Shown: piece by piece, positions 39,956 to 47,795 of the stretch
Layout of the letters: the number at the start of each line of letters is the position of its first letter
Numbering within the stretch: the stretch's first letter is position 1
Source: Cryomorphaceae bacterium
GTDB lineage: Bacteria; Bacteroidota; Bacteroidia; Flavobacteriales; Schleiferiaceae
DNA: 64,000 nt
Assembly: GCA_007116495.1 (NCBI GenBank)
Contig: SKIJ01000015.1
Span: 1 to 64,000, forward strand
Direction: 5' to 3'
The notes under the pieces: generated by a model
Database searches by the model: none
Seen by the model: only the letters and a program-made list of their open reading frames with translations
Told to the model about the DNA's origin: nothing
Program-made: the position numbers and the translations under genes

Positions 39956-40085
39956 ATAGTTATTTAGAGGTTATTACCAGCAATGCACCTTTGAATGAAG
40001 CAATTATTTTAATACGCAAAAGAAATCAACAGTGTAGCTCATGTTCAAGTTGCAACCAGAAAAGCGCATTTAGAGAACCCATAGA

Positions 40086-40532
40086 TCACCCAAGGTTTAA
40101 CCAATTTACCCAAGGAACTCTAGACAATAAAAGCACTAAACCGATTGAAAACAGAAGCGCGAGATTTTTAAATTTCAACTTATCCGTTGGCAGTCGCTTT
40201 GATCGTGCGGAAGCAATGGTAATGGCAACCACAGCGAGAATATTGGTAGACGCATGCTCTACAAGCATAAACCGCAATTTGGAGTTGCGCATTGCTTCAC
40301 CCACATCTGCGAATGCTTCTTGTGTAATGGGGCTTAAAAAGATATAAAGTATTAAACCCACCAAAAACTGAACGTGCACCGCTAAAACAGTGAATTTAAC
40401 CCATTTTCGATCAGTATCTGTAAACGATGCATTGTTTGCTGTTTTGGTAATCCAGCGAATAATCGTGATTATAAGCATGGCAAATACGACATATGCCAGC
40501 GTGGAATGTGTGTGTAAAAATGCGGTGTACAT
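40086..40532 (-). CDS. four-helix membrane protein with conserved-looking histidines
   Basis: A 148-residue protein with four hydrophobic segments at about 10-27, 45-66, 91-108 and 122-137. Histidines lie in or at the helices (H7, H9, H53, H93), an arrangement that could bind heme b as in small cytochrome b-like proteins; this is inference. I recall similar uncharacterised proteins in other Bacteroidota. It lies alone between hflX and another membrane protein on the minus strand, with a TAnnTTTG element 29 nt upstream of its ATG. Confidence 0.7.
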   Translation of the reverse strand: MYTAFLHTHSTLAYVVFAMLIITIIRWITKTANNASFTDTDRKWVKFTVLAVHVQFLVGLILYIFLSPITQEAFADVGEAMRNSKLRFMLVEHASTNILAVVAITIASARSKRLPTDKLKFKNLALLFSIGLVLLLSRVPWVNWLNLG

Positions 40533-40561
40533 ACTGTTTTAGTTATTAAATTAAAAGAATT

Positions 40562-40569
40562 CAAATCTA
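40562..40569 (-). promoter_or_regulatory. TAnnTTTG -7 element (148-residue membrane protein)
   Basis: Reads TAGATTTG on the minus strand, 29 nt before the ATG at 40532. Confidence 0.45.
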
Positions 40570-40693
40570 CAAAAAAAGCGTGTAATCGAACCTTAAAAAA
40601 ACAAGAATTGTAATTAGGAAGAGACCTATGCTTAAGGATTGACAATACTGCAGTCGGCAGCAAAAGACGATTTAGTAGGTTGCGCAACGTAAA

Positions 40694-41203
40694 TCAAGAA
40701 GACTTCTCTCCTTCACGCCGTTTCTTGTTCTTTTCAACCACCGCATCTAATATTTTTGCAATTTCCTTTTGTTGCGAAGGTGTCAAAAATGTAACCTCTA
40801 ACTTTTTGATTTTTTCTTCGTTGGAATTCGACAGGGTTTTAACAACTAAATTTTTGGCGAGAAACTTTTTTTCAAATTTGTAAGAAAGCACCATGCGTCG
40901 GGGAAATTCAGCAGAGCCATTGTAGTGGGCGTTTAGCGGAATTTCTTTGAACAAGGGCAAATCGCGCATGGAGATTATTTCATATTCCATCTGAAAAACA
41001 GCGGTGCGGAAACGCGATAAAATGATCAAAATAATAACTGTTGCTGATATATAGGATGCCGTGAAGTCGGAAAACATCCAGCCTAAACTTCCCGGAATCA
41101 TAGCAAGCGTTACATTAAAGAAAATAACTACAGCTCCTGCAATAGATAGAAATCTGAGCAAATATGTAAAGAACTTATTATGAATTTTAATTAGTTTCTT
41201 CAT
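40694..41203 (-). CDS. two-helix membrane protein of unknown function
   Basis: A 169-residue protein. Two hydrophobic helices lie near residues 14-36 (LLRFLSIAGAVVIFFNVTLAMI) and 47-62 (YISATVIILIILSRF). A soluble, charged C-terminal part follows (about 64-169) and ends in a lysine- and glutamate-rich helix (EIAKILDAVVEKNKKRREGE). I do not recognise a family. The low GC and short size are not unusual next to its neighbours. A TAnnTTTG element lies about 60 nt upstream, after nadD. Confidence 0.6.
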   Translation of the reverse strand: MKKLIKIHNKFFTYLLRFLSIAGAVVIFFNVTLAMIPGSLGWMFSDFTASYISATVIILIILSRFRTAVFQMEYEIISMRDLPLFKEIPLNAHYNGSAEFPRRMVLSYKFEKKFLAKNLVVKTLSNSNEEKIKKLEVTFLTPSQQKEIAKILDAVVEKNKKRREGEKSS

Positions 41204-41262
41204 TTCTATCTATTGAAAAAATCGATCATTAAAGCTTTATAAGATAATTTTGTACCAGTACG

Positions 41263-41270
41263 CAAATATA
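41263..41270 (-). promoter_or_regulatory. TAnnTTTG -7 element (169-residue membrane protein)
   Basis: Reads TATATTTG on the minus strand, between the nadD stop and the ATG at 41203. The region is AT-rich, so chance is possible. Confidence 0.35.
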
Positions 41271-41281
41271 CACCAATAAAA

Positions 41282-41854
41282 TTAAATGTAGAGTAACTGT
41301 TTGTTGATATGAGTCCAAACTGAATCTGGAACCAAAAATGACTTAGGATTGCTATTCTTTACCGATTTTCGAAAATCTGTTGAGGAAATGTCTAGAAGGG
41401 GCGCATCGGAAATCGCAATATTTGAAAAATCAAAAAAGTGCGCATCGGGGGGGTGACCGGGTCGTGGATACACCGTTATGTGCTGATCATTCAGTATAAC
41501 GGATCCGTTCTTCCATCGCGCCATATTTTGCAAACTATCAGATCCAACCAATAGCGAAAATGATTTTTCAGGATGCCTCAACTTGAATGCTTCTAAACTG
41601 GCATGCGTGTAGGAGGGTGTAGGTAGTGAAAATTCTAAATCACTGCTTCGAAAATACGGACAGTCTTCTATGGCCAAGTTCACCATGTGCAAACGCTCGT
41701 ATTTATCGAGCATACCCTTTGACGATTTGAATGGATTTTGTGGGCTCACTACAAACCAAATTTCCTCAAAAGACATCTCATAGTAAATATGCTGTGCTAT
41801 GATGAGATGCCCAATGTGAATGGGATTGAAACTGCCAAAAAACAAGCCTGTCAT
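41282..41854 (-). CDS. nadD: nicotinate-nucleotide adenylyltransferase
   Basis: A 190-residue nucleotidyltransferase that forms nicotinate adenine dinucleotide in NAD synthesis. The N-terminal GLFFGSFNPIHIGHLIIAQ holds the HxGH motif. FVVSPQNPFK is near residue 35, and the late DISSTDFRKSVK near 165 corresponds to the ISSTxIR signature. Its ATG overlaps the gmk stop by 4 nt, so it is the last gene of yicC-gmk-nadD. Confidence 0.94.
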   Translation of the reverse strand: MTGLFFGSFNPIHIGHLIIAQHIYYEMSFEEIWFVVSPQNPFKSSKGMLDKYERLHMVNLAIEDCPYFRSSDLEFSLPTPSYTHASLEAFKLRHPEKSFSLLVGSDSLQNMARWKNGSVILNDQHITVYPRPGHPPDAHFFDFSNIAISDAPLLDISSTDFRKSVKNSNPKSFLVPDSVWTHINKQLLYI

Positions 41855-42417
41855 GATTCTATAAAATTGGACACTATTGCATCTAGTGTTTTCATCGATG
41901 CACCTAAGTCGTCATTTACCAAAACAAAATCAAAATGCATTGACATGGTCAATTCTTCTGCTGCTTTATCAATTCGAATGTCAATTTCTTCCATTGAATC
42001 TGTTCCTCTTGCCAGCAACCTCGCTTTGAGTTCGTCAATACTCGGCGGTTGAATAAAAACTGCTAAAGACTGTTTGGCGTATGTCGCTTTAATGGTTTTT
42101 CCTCCTTGCACATCAATATCAAACACTGCTATTTTCCCATCCTTATAGATTCGCTCCACTTCAGATTTTAGTGTGCCGTAGAAACGCCCGGGGTAGACCT
42201 CCTCGTATTCAACAAAATCACCGTTTTCAATGTGTTTTTTAAACTCATCTACAGACATAAAATAGTAGTCTACACCATGCATTTCGTTTCCTCTTGGAGA
42301 TCGCGTAGTGGCACTAATGGAAAACGCTAAATCATCGCGCGTATTTAAAAGGTGCGTCACCAGCGTTGTTTTTCCCGCACCACTCGGAGCTGAAAGTACG
42401 AGCATTTTACCTTCCAT
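41851..42417 (-). CDS. gmk: guanylate kinase
   Basis: A 188-residue kinase that converts GMP to GDP. It has the P-loop LSAPSGAGKTTLV at residues 8-20, the GMP-binding SATTRSPRGNEMHGVDYYF near 35-52, and YGTLKSEVERI. Normal size. It sits 3 nt after yicC and overlaps nadD by 4 nt, a common gene order in Bacteroidota. Confidence 0.96.
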   Translation of the reverse strand: MEGKMLVLSAPSGAGKTTLVTHLLNTRDDLAFSISATTRSPRGNEMHGVDYYFMSVDEFKKHIENGDFVEYEEVYPGRFYGTLKSEVERIYKDGKIAVFDIDVQGGKTIKATYAKQSLAVFIQPPSIDELKARLLARGTDSMEEIDIRIDKAAEELTMSMHFDFVLVNDDLGASMKTLDAIVSNFIES

Positions 42418-42420
42418 ACA

Positions 42421-43284
42421 TCAGGCAATATTAAGGTTGATTTCTTTAATCTGCTCAAGCGTATCTTTCATGTCAACCACCAATTTTTGTATGGATTCAT
42501 GTTGGCATTTTGAACCGAGTGTATTGATCTCCCTGCCCATTTCTTGAGCTATGAAATTCAGTTTTCGCCCACTGTGTGCGTTTGCACTCATCACCTCTAA
42601 AAAATACTGTATGTGTTGACTCAAACGTACTTTTTCCTCGTTGATATCGAGTTTTTCCAAGTAGTAAATCATCTCTTGCTCAAAGCGATCGCGATTGACA
42701 TCAGCGTTTAACTCTTGAAAATGATGTTCAAACTTCTGACGAATACGGTTCATGCGTTCGTCTTCATAAGCTGGCACCTCGGCGAGCAATGAATCAATAC
42801 GAACAACAGCAGTACGCAGATCTTTTTCCATAGCACTACCCTCTTCAGCGCGAAAAGACTCGATGCGCTGCAGTGCTTCTCTCATAGCATCCTTAAGGTC
42901 CTTGACGTCGTCGTCATTAAGCGCCTCTTCTCTTCCGGAAAGCACATCGGGCATCTTCAACGCAGATGCCAATGCGTCGCCGGCTGCACCGGTTTTCGAT
43001 AGTAAGTCATTGTAAAACGTTAGATATGTTTCCAATTTAGCCACATCTACAGCCTGATCTAATGATGCTTCGTGCGGTACAATGGTTATGTTGGCGTCTA
43101 CTTTTCCGCGTACCAATCGTTCTTGCAGCATTTTGCGCATGAATGATTCGTGTGGCCTCAAGAGTGACGACACACGAAAATTAACGTCAAAAGTTTTGCT
43201 GTTTAGCGAACGAAGTTCTACCGTAAAATGATGGTTTTTTCCGTTTAGTTCGGATTTACCATAACCCGTCATTGAATGTATCAT
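42421..43284 (-). CDS. yicC: YicC family endoribonuclease
   Basis: A 287-residue YicC-like protein. The N-terminal domain begins IHSMTGYGKSELNGKNHHFTVELRSLNSKTFDVNFR, and the C-terminal DUF1732 part has KLDINEEKVRLSQHIQYFLEVM and GRKLNFIAQEMGREINTLGSKCQ, both characteristic. Characterised members cleave RNA. It heads the yicC-gmk-nadD operon, with a TAnnTTTG element 22 nt before the ATG. Confidence 0.94.
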   Translation of the reverse strand: MIHSMTGYGKSELNGKNHHFTVELRSLNSKTFDVNFRVSSLLRPHESFMRKMLQERLVRGKVDANITIVPHEASLDQAVDVAKLETYLTFYNDLLSKTGAAGDALASALKMPDVLSGREEALNDDDVKDLKDAMREALQRIESFRAEEGSAMEKDLRTAVVRIDSLLAEVPAYEDERMNRIRQKFEHHFQELNADVNRDRFEQEMIYYLEKLDINEEKVRLSQHIQYFLEVMSANAHSGRKLNFIAQEMGREINTLGSKCQHESIQKLVVDMKDTLEQIKEINLNIA

Positions 43285-43306
43285 ATAATTCCGTACAAAT
43301 ATTGGG

Positions 43307-43314
43307 CAAAGGTA
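43307..43314 (-). promoter_or_regulatory. TAnnTTTG -7 element (yicC-gmk-nadD)
   Basis: Reads TACCTTTG on the minus strand, 22 nt before the yicC ATG. Confidence 0.55.
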
Positions 43315-43338
43315 ATGGCTAGAACAGTAGCAGTCGAT

Positions 43339-43560
43339 TTATGCCTTTCCGCTCTTTTTATGGAAGTACCAAGCAATGGCTACTGAAGCCATAAGTACAT
43401 ATGGCATGAACATGAGGTATAAAATGCCATTATTCAAGCCTGTAGCAGCCTTGTCCCCTGATGATGATTCAGCTACTGCCTTACACATGGCGCACTGAGC
43501 ATCGGCTATTGCCGGTAAGAGAAGTATAATTCCAACAAGGATTAATATGCGCCTAGCCAT
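43339..43560 (-). CDS. small membrane protein with CAMC motif, end of oxidase operon
   Basis: A 73-residue protein. The ATG at 43558-43560 is chosen because it gives a signal-like N-terminus (ARRILILVGIILLLPAIADAQ) and overlaps the DUF420 gene by 8 nt. Right after the signal come QCAMCKAVAE with a CxxC pair, then a single helix (ILYLMFMPYVLMASVAIAWYF) and a short basic tail. Size and position at the end of an oxidase cluster resemble small conserved proteins in other Bacteroidota. The CxxC could hold a metal or shuttle thiols during oxidase assembly; this is inference. Confidence 0.72.
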   Translation of the reverse strand: MARRILILVGIILLLPAIADAQCAMCKAVAESSSGDKAATGLNNGILYLMFMPYVLMASVAIAWYFHKKSGKA

Positions 43561-44098
43561 AATACGGATACATAAATAAATAAACCAAAACACCAGTACT
43601 AGAGACATACAGCCAAATGGGGTATGTCCACTTCACAACAGCTTTGTGCTTGTTTATCTGATTGACGTAAGCGCGATAAATAGCCAACATGGCTAGGGGC
43701 AATACTGGTACTGAAAGAACAATGTGCGTAATGAGTATGAAAAAATAAAGGGATCGCATCACACCTTCACCTCCATAAGGAACAGGATCGTTAGAAAGTT
43801 TTGAGATGACGTATGACACGAGAAACACCGCAGACAGTATAAACGCAGACGCCATAACCAGGCGGTGCTGTTTAATCATATTTTGTTTTATGAAAACACC
43901 TCCGAGTAACAGTAGTATAAAGGTAGAACCATTAATGACTGCGTGAAAAAATGGCAATCCTTGAATGAGGTGATTATCTGTTTTCAACCGTGCATTCTCA
44001 GGCAAAATCATTAGTATAGCAACAGCAACAGGTACAACAATCGACAAAATTGCGATGATGCTAAGCATTTTCTTTTCGTTAGACAGAACCTTGTCCAT
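43553..44098 (-). CDS. DUF420 family membrane protein
   Basis: A 181-residue protein with about five hydrophobic helices and histidines in or near them (FFHAVINGSTF, KQHRLVMASAF, ITHIVLSVPVLP). It belongs to the DUF420 group that commonly sits in cytochrome oxidase clusters and is related to CtaG-like assembly proteins by location. It likely helps oxidase assembly or heme/copper handling; the exact role is unknown. It lies 4 nt after the SCO gene and overlaps the CAMC gene by 8 nt. Confidence 0.88.
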   Translation of the reverse strand: MDKVLSNEKKMLSIIAILSIVVPVAVAILMILPENARLKTDNHLIQGLPFFHAVINGSTFILLLLGGVFIKQNMIKQHRLVMASAFILSAVFLVSYVISKLSNDPVPYGGEGVMRSLYFFILITHIVLSVPVLPLAMLAIYRAYVNQINKHKAVVKWTYPIWLYVSSTGVLVYLFMYPYYG

Positions 44099-44102
44099 AT
44101 TA

Positions 44103-44858
44103 CTAATTCTTTTTTGCTTCTTTTGCTGCTTTTTCTTCTTCGTACTCTCTTTTTGAACGGTCTTTTTCCAATTCTGCTTTGAGAACTTTTATATCGTCAA
44201 CCATGTCCTTCACTTCTAAAAGTTCTAATGAATTATAAACACCCATAAGGTTACCTTGTTCATTAATACGACTGCGTATACGGCCTTCCCAATCGACTAA
44301 AACCAACATCTCTGAATGCAGAAAACCGCCGGGTGCCATCTCATCTTCCATTGCACTCAATAGAAATGCATTGGCAAGCGCATAGGTTTTTTCCTTATCT
44401 CCGCGAACAAAATTCCAAATGGTTGGTGTACGTTCCTTTACACCAAGCTCCAATCCATATGCCTTGAGTGCTTCTAGGGTATCCTTCTCCGGATCTACAG
44501 TAAACGATAAGATTCTAAAATCATCCAAATGTTTAAAGCGGTCATAGATTTGATCCTTTAACTGGAAATTCATAGGACCGCATACACTGGGGCACGTTGT
44601 GAAAAAGAAATTAACAACCGTAATTTTCCCCTCAAAGAAGGAGCGGTCGACGGGGGTACCATTTTGATTTAAAAAGCCGTCAAAATGTGGAATGCTATAC
44701 GGTATGGTATCACCCTCGTCTGTAATTTCGGCAGGACCGGCATACTCAAGCGACTGGAAGAACACCTCCTTCACATTGTATACCCAGATATAGTAAAGTA
44801 AAAAGGGCAATATTAGTATGGCTACCAATATTACCCACTTTTTAATATTGAAAGACAT
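44103..44858 (-). CDS. SCO1/SenC family copper chaperone
   Basis: A 251-residue protein anchored by an N-terminal helix (WVILVAILILPFLLYYIWVY) with a periplasmic thioredoxin-like domain. The copper-binding CxxxC is in FFFTTCPSVCGPMN near residue 93, with the third ligand His in GGFLHSEMLV near 190. It delivers copper to the CuA site of cytochrome oxidase. The C-terminus adds a charged helix rich in Lys and Glu that is not part of the core fold. It is 4 nt before the DUF420 gene. Confidence 0.92.
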   Translation of the reverse strand: MSFNIKKWVILVAILILPFLLYYIWVYNVKEVFFQSLEYAGPAEITDEGDTIPYSIPHFDGFLNQNGTPVDRSFFEGKITVVNFFFTTCPSVCGPMNFQLKDQIYDRFKHLDDFRILSFTVDPEKDTLEALKAYGLELGVKERTPTIWNFVRGDKEKTYALANAFLLSAMEDEMAPGGFLHSEMLVLVDWEGRIRSRINEQGNLMGVYNSLELLEVKDMVDDIKVLKAELEKDRSKREYEEEKAAKEAKKN

Positions 44859-44863
44859 AAGGT

Positions 44864-45208
44864 TTAATTTCCCGGTATAGATTGTAACGTAATGGATCCA
44901 AAGTATCCGGCCTCAACCAATATTATAAACATCATGTACGGAATCAAGATGAGGGCTGGAAGCGAAATGGCCCAAATTAGGTTTTTTCGTTCGTACTTTA
45001 AGTGCATAAAATACATTACGATGTAATACGCTTTAACAAGTGTAAGGATGATAAAGACGTGATTCAATAAAAGCGTACCGGCGAATTTGGTCATCAAAAA
45101 AGGAGGCTTAACAATACCCAAGCCAACTTCAACGGCCGTTACGATAAGTAAAAGCCAAAATATATTCCAAATCCAACGGGTTCCTGCGGGTTGTGCGTGA
45201 TCAGACAT
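44864..45208 (-). CDS. cytochrome c oxidase subunit IV family protein
   Basis: A 114-residue protein with three hydrophobic helices (near 15-32, 40-62 and 72-98). VFIILTLVKAYYIVMYFMHLKYERK is typical for the small COX4/CyoD-like subunit. It lies between subunit III and the SCO gene in the oxidase operon. Confidence 0.88.
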   Translation of the reverse strand: MSDHAQPAGTRWIWNIFWLLLIVTAVEVGLGIVKPPFLMTKFAGTLLLNHVFIILTLVKAYYIVMYFMHLKYERKNLIWAISLPALILIPYMMFIILVEAGYFGSITLQSIPGN

Positions 45209-45234
45209 AACGGTATATTGTTGTTAATTGATGG

Positions 45235-46152
45235 TTATACAAGGTAAAAGAACGTAAATACGAAAACCCATACGAGGTCAACGAAGTGCCAGTACAAACC
45301 AACCTTCTCTACCATCTCGTAGTGACCTCTGCGTTCGTAGGTGCCTTTCACAATGTTAAGAAAAATAATGAAGTTCAAAAGCACTCCGGTAAAAACGTGA
45401 AAACCGTGAAAACCGGTGATAAAGAAAAAGAAATTGGCGAACAGTGGATGACCATACTCATTTTCCTTCATGTTGGCACCCTGAACCACATAACTGTTCT
45501 CAACAAGGGGTAATGCTGTTTTGTGGTCTACAACTTCGTGTTCTTTACCCGGCAACAATAGCTGTAGCGATGGATCAGCTTTAAAGGCTGCAATAACATC
45601 TTCCGTAGCAAATTTCTCGTGATGGTCATGGGCCACACCCTCACCGTGAATGATATCGTGTAGAGATAACACATGCCCTTCGGAATCGGCAATTTTCGCC
45701 ATGCGTCCATCTTCAAAACGAACGGCGCCGTGTTCACCAACGATGAAGTGATACCACTCCCATGCTTGTGAACCCAAGAAAATGACACCACCTATGATGG
45801 TAGCGAGCATCCATATGGTTACACCTTTTTGGTTCATCTTGTGACCCTCGTTTACAGCCATTACCATGGTAACCGAACTCATAATGAGAATAAACGTCAT
45901 CAAGGCTACATAGAGAAGCGGGAACTCTCCGTGTAAAAACGGAAAATGTGTAAATACCGCATCGGGATCGGGCCAAAGGGATTCGAATTTAAACCGATAA
46001 ACACCGTAACCTATTAGGAAAGCACTAAACGTTAGAGCATCCGAAACGAGGAAAAACCACATCATCAGTTTGCCATAACTGGCACCTAGTGGCCTGTTAC
46101 CGCCTCCCCAAACGTTTTCATTACTTTGATCTACAGTTGCTTGTGTAGCCAT
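45235..46152 (-). CDS. cytochrome c oxidase subunit III with His-rich insertion
   Basis: A 305-residue heme-copper oxidase subunit III. Helices before and after match the family (KLMMWFFLVSDALTFSAFLIGYG, LGSQAWEWYHFI, FANFFFFITGFHGFHVFTGV, VGLYWHFVDLVWVFVFTFFYLV). Between about residues 139 and 232 an extra soluble segment of about 90 residues carries many His (for example GEGVAHDHHEK and KEHEVVDHKT). It is one of two adjacent subunit III genes; the other is shorter and lacks the insertion. Subunits I and II are not in this window. Confidence 0.9.
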   Translation of the reverse strand: MATQATVDQSNENVWGGGNRPLGASYGKLMMWFFLVSDALTFSAFLIGYGVYRFKFESLWPDPDAVFTHFPFLHGEFPLLYVALMTFILIMSSVTMVMAVNEGHKMNQKGVTIWMLATIIGGVIFLGSQAWEWYHFIVGEHGAVRFEDGRMAKIADSEGHVLSLHDIIHGEGVAHDHHEKFATEDVIAAFKADPSLQLLLPGKEHEVVDHKTALPLVENSYVVQGANMKENEYGHPLFANFFFFITGFHGFHVFTGVLLNFIIFLNIVKGTYERRGHYEMVEKVGLYWHFVDLVWVFVFTFFYLV

Positions 46153-46181
46153 TATCTCTTACTTTAAATTGAAATGCAATA

Positions 46182-46766
46182 TTACCGAACAAAATTTAAA
46201 AACAGGTACAAATATAACCATACGGCACCGAGAAAATGCCAAAAAATTGATGCTAATTCAAAGCCTAATTTGTTTTCTTTTGAATACAAACCTCTTAGGG
46301 CATTAATCATGGTTACAAAGAGTGCAATTATACCCCCTGCCAAGTGTAACAAATGGAAGAATGTAATCGCATAAATCCACGATCCACTGGTATTACTCCC
46401 TTCACCGGTGAAATAGATGCCGCGTTCTGTAAGGTCGTTCCATCCCAGAACTTGATACAAAACAAACCCAATCCCCAAGAGGAAGGCCGCTACAATTCCC
46501 GTATTGAACAAACCCATATTGTGCTGACGGATTGCAATCGCAGAAACGATTAGTGACACGCTAGACACAACAATAAGAATCGTGCTGATTAAAAACTCTG
46601 TTGGTAGGGCAAACTCCATCCATAGGCCCTTGTCTTCGAGTGTACCTTTACTTACTAAGAAACCCGATGTAAGCCCGGCAAACGCCATAAAAATACTCGC
46701 TTGAGCAATCCATAACATCGGCTTTTTTGCTCTTCTTCGCTGCTGTTTTAGTGTTTCGTCTGACAT
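46182..46766 (-). CDS. cytochrome c oxidase subunit III paralogue, short form
   Basis: A 194-residue five-helix subunit III. Motifs are KPMLWIAQASIFMAFAGLTSGFLV, ITFFHLLHLAGGIIALFV and FELASIFWHFLGAVWLYLYLFL. It lacks the long His-rich loop of the next gene. It follows cyoE by 6 nt and precedes the long paralogue by 29 nt, so both subunit III forms are coexpressed. Confidence 0.9.
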   Translation of the reverse strand: MSDETLKQQRRRAKKPMLWIAQASIFMAFAGLTSGFLVSKGTLEDKGLWMEFALPTEFLISTILIVVSSVSLIVSAIAIRQHNMGLFNTGIVAAFLLGIGFVLYQVLGWNDLTERGIYFTGEGSNTSGSWIYAITFFHLLHLAGGIIALFVTMINALRGLYSKENKLGFELASIFWHFLGAVWLYLYLFLNFVR

Positions 46767-46772
46767 GTTTAA

Positions 46773-47675
46773 TTACGCGATAAAGTGATCAACTACCCAA
46801 ATGATTTGAGTTAATGTGAGATAAACAATGCTGTAGAGCATTAGTTTGCGAGCGGATGTGTTGTCTAACTTGCGCAACAACACCCATGCGCGAAACACCA
46901 AAACCAAACCCAGTAAAAATATTATAGACGTAGCGACTAAACTTACGGAAAAAGACCCCGCCAATCCAAAATAGGGCAGTAAAACCAGACCAAGCAATCC
47001 GGTTGAATACAATACAGTTTGAAATGCGGACGCTTTATCTTTTTGTCCGGAAGGCAACAAAACATACCCTGCCTTGGCGTAATCCTGATGCAACAACCAA
47101 GCAATGGCCCAAAAATGCGGAAATTGCCACAAAAACTGCCACGCAAACAACGTTCCCGGCTCAACGCCAAAGCGTCCTGTAGCAGCAACCCACCCCAACA
47201 TAATCGGAATCGCTCCGGGGAAGGCGCCCACGAAAACAGCAAATGACGTTTTTCCCTTTAATGGCGTATACACCAAAGCGTATAACACAACCGATGCTGC
47301 ACCAAAAATGAAGGTTAAAAAATTGAGTGTATAGAGCAACGATAATCCAACAACGGCCAACACAGTCGCAACAACAATGGCTTCCTTAGCGGAAAGCCGG
47401 CCAGCTGCTACCGGCCTATTGGCTGTTCGCGACATGCGAGCGTCTTCATGCTTTTCAATGATTTGATTGTATGCATTGGCAGCGCCGGTTACTAAAATAC
47501 CACCCAACACAAGTATGATGATTTCAATAGCTTGAACATTTGATACACCCAATAGGTAGCCCACCACTGATGAAAAAACAACACTGGATGACAGCCTGAG
47601 CTTCATCAAAGCGGTGTACTCACGCCACCTCGGAATCGTTAAAGTCTGCACAGCCGCTGTTTGATTTGTTTGCAT
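46773..47675 (-). CDS. cyoE: protoheme IX farnesyltransferase (heme O synthase)
   Basis: A 300-residue UbiA-family prenyltransferase. Motifs are NAYNQIIEKHEDARMSRTANRPVAAGRLS (NxxxD region, near residue 66-95), VYTPLKGKTSFAVFVGAFPGAIPIMLGW, and HFWAIAWLLHQDYAKAG. It makes heme O from heme B for the oxidase. It is the first gene of the operon cyoE, two subunit III genes, subunit IV, SCO, DUF420 and the CAMC protein. Confidence 0.95.
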   Translation of the reverse strand: MQTNQTAAVQTLTIPRWREYTALMKLRLSSSVVFSSVVGYLLGVSNVQAIEIIILVLGGILVTGAANAYNQIIEKHEDARMSRTANRPVAAGRLSAKEAIVVATVLAVVGLSLLYTLNFLTFIFGAASVVLYALVYTPLKGKTSFAVFVGAFPGAIPIMLGWVAATGRFGVEPGTLFAWQFLWQFPHFWAIAWLLHQDYAKAGYVLLPSGQKDKASAFQTVLYSTGLLGLVLLPYFGLAGSFSVSLVATSIIFLLGLVLVFRAWVLLRKLDNTSARKLMLYSIVYLTLTQIIWVVDHFIA

Positions 47676-47693
47676 AGCTTAAATATCGGCCTG

Positions 47694-47701
47694 CAAAAAT
47701 A
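47694..47701 (-). promoter_or_regulatory. TAnnTTTG -7 element (oxidase operon)
   Basis: Reads TATTTTTG on the minus strand, 18 nt before the cyoE ATG at 47675. Confidence 0.5.
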
Positions 47702-47795
47702 ACTTAGCGGAACTCCACGGGAAAATCAATCCGTGGTTTTAAGATTTATTATCAATTATAAAGAATTGGCAAGCAGATGACAACTTATGCGATCA

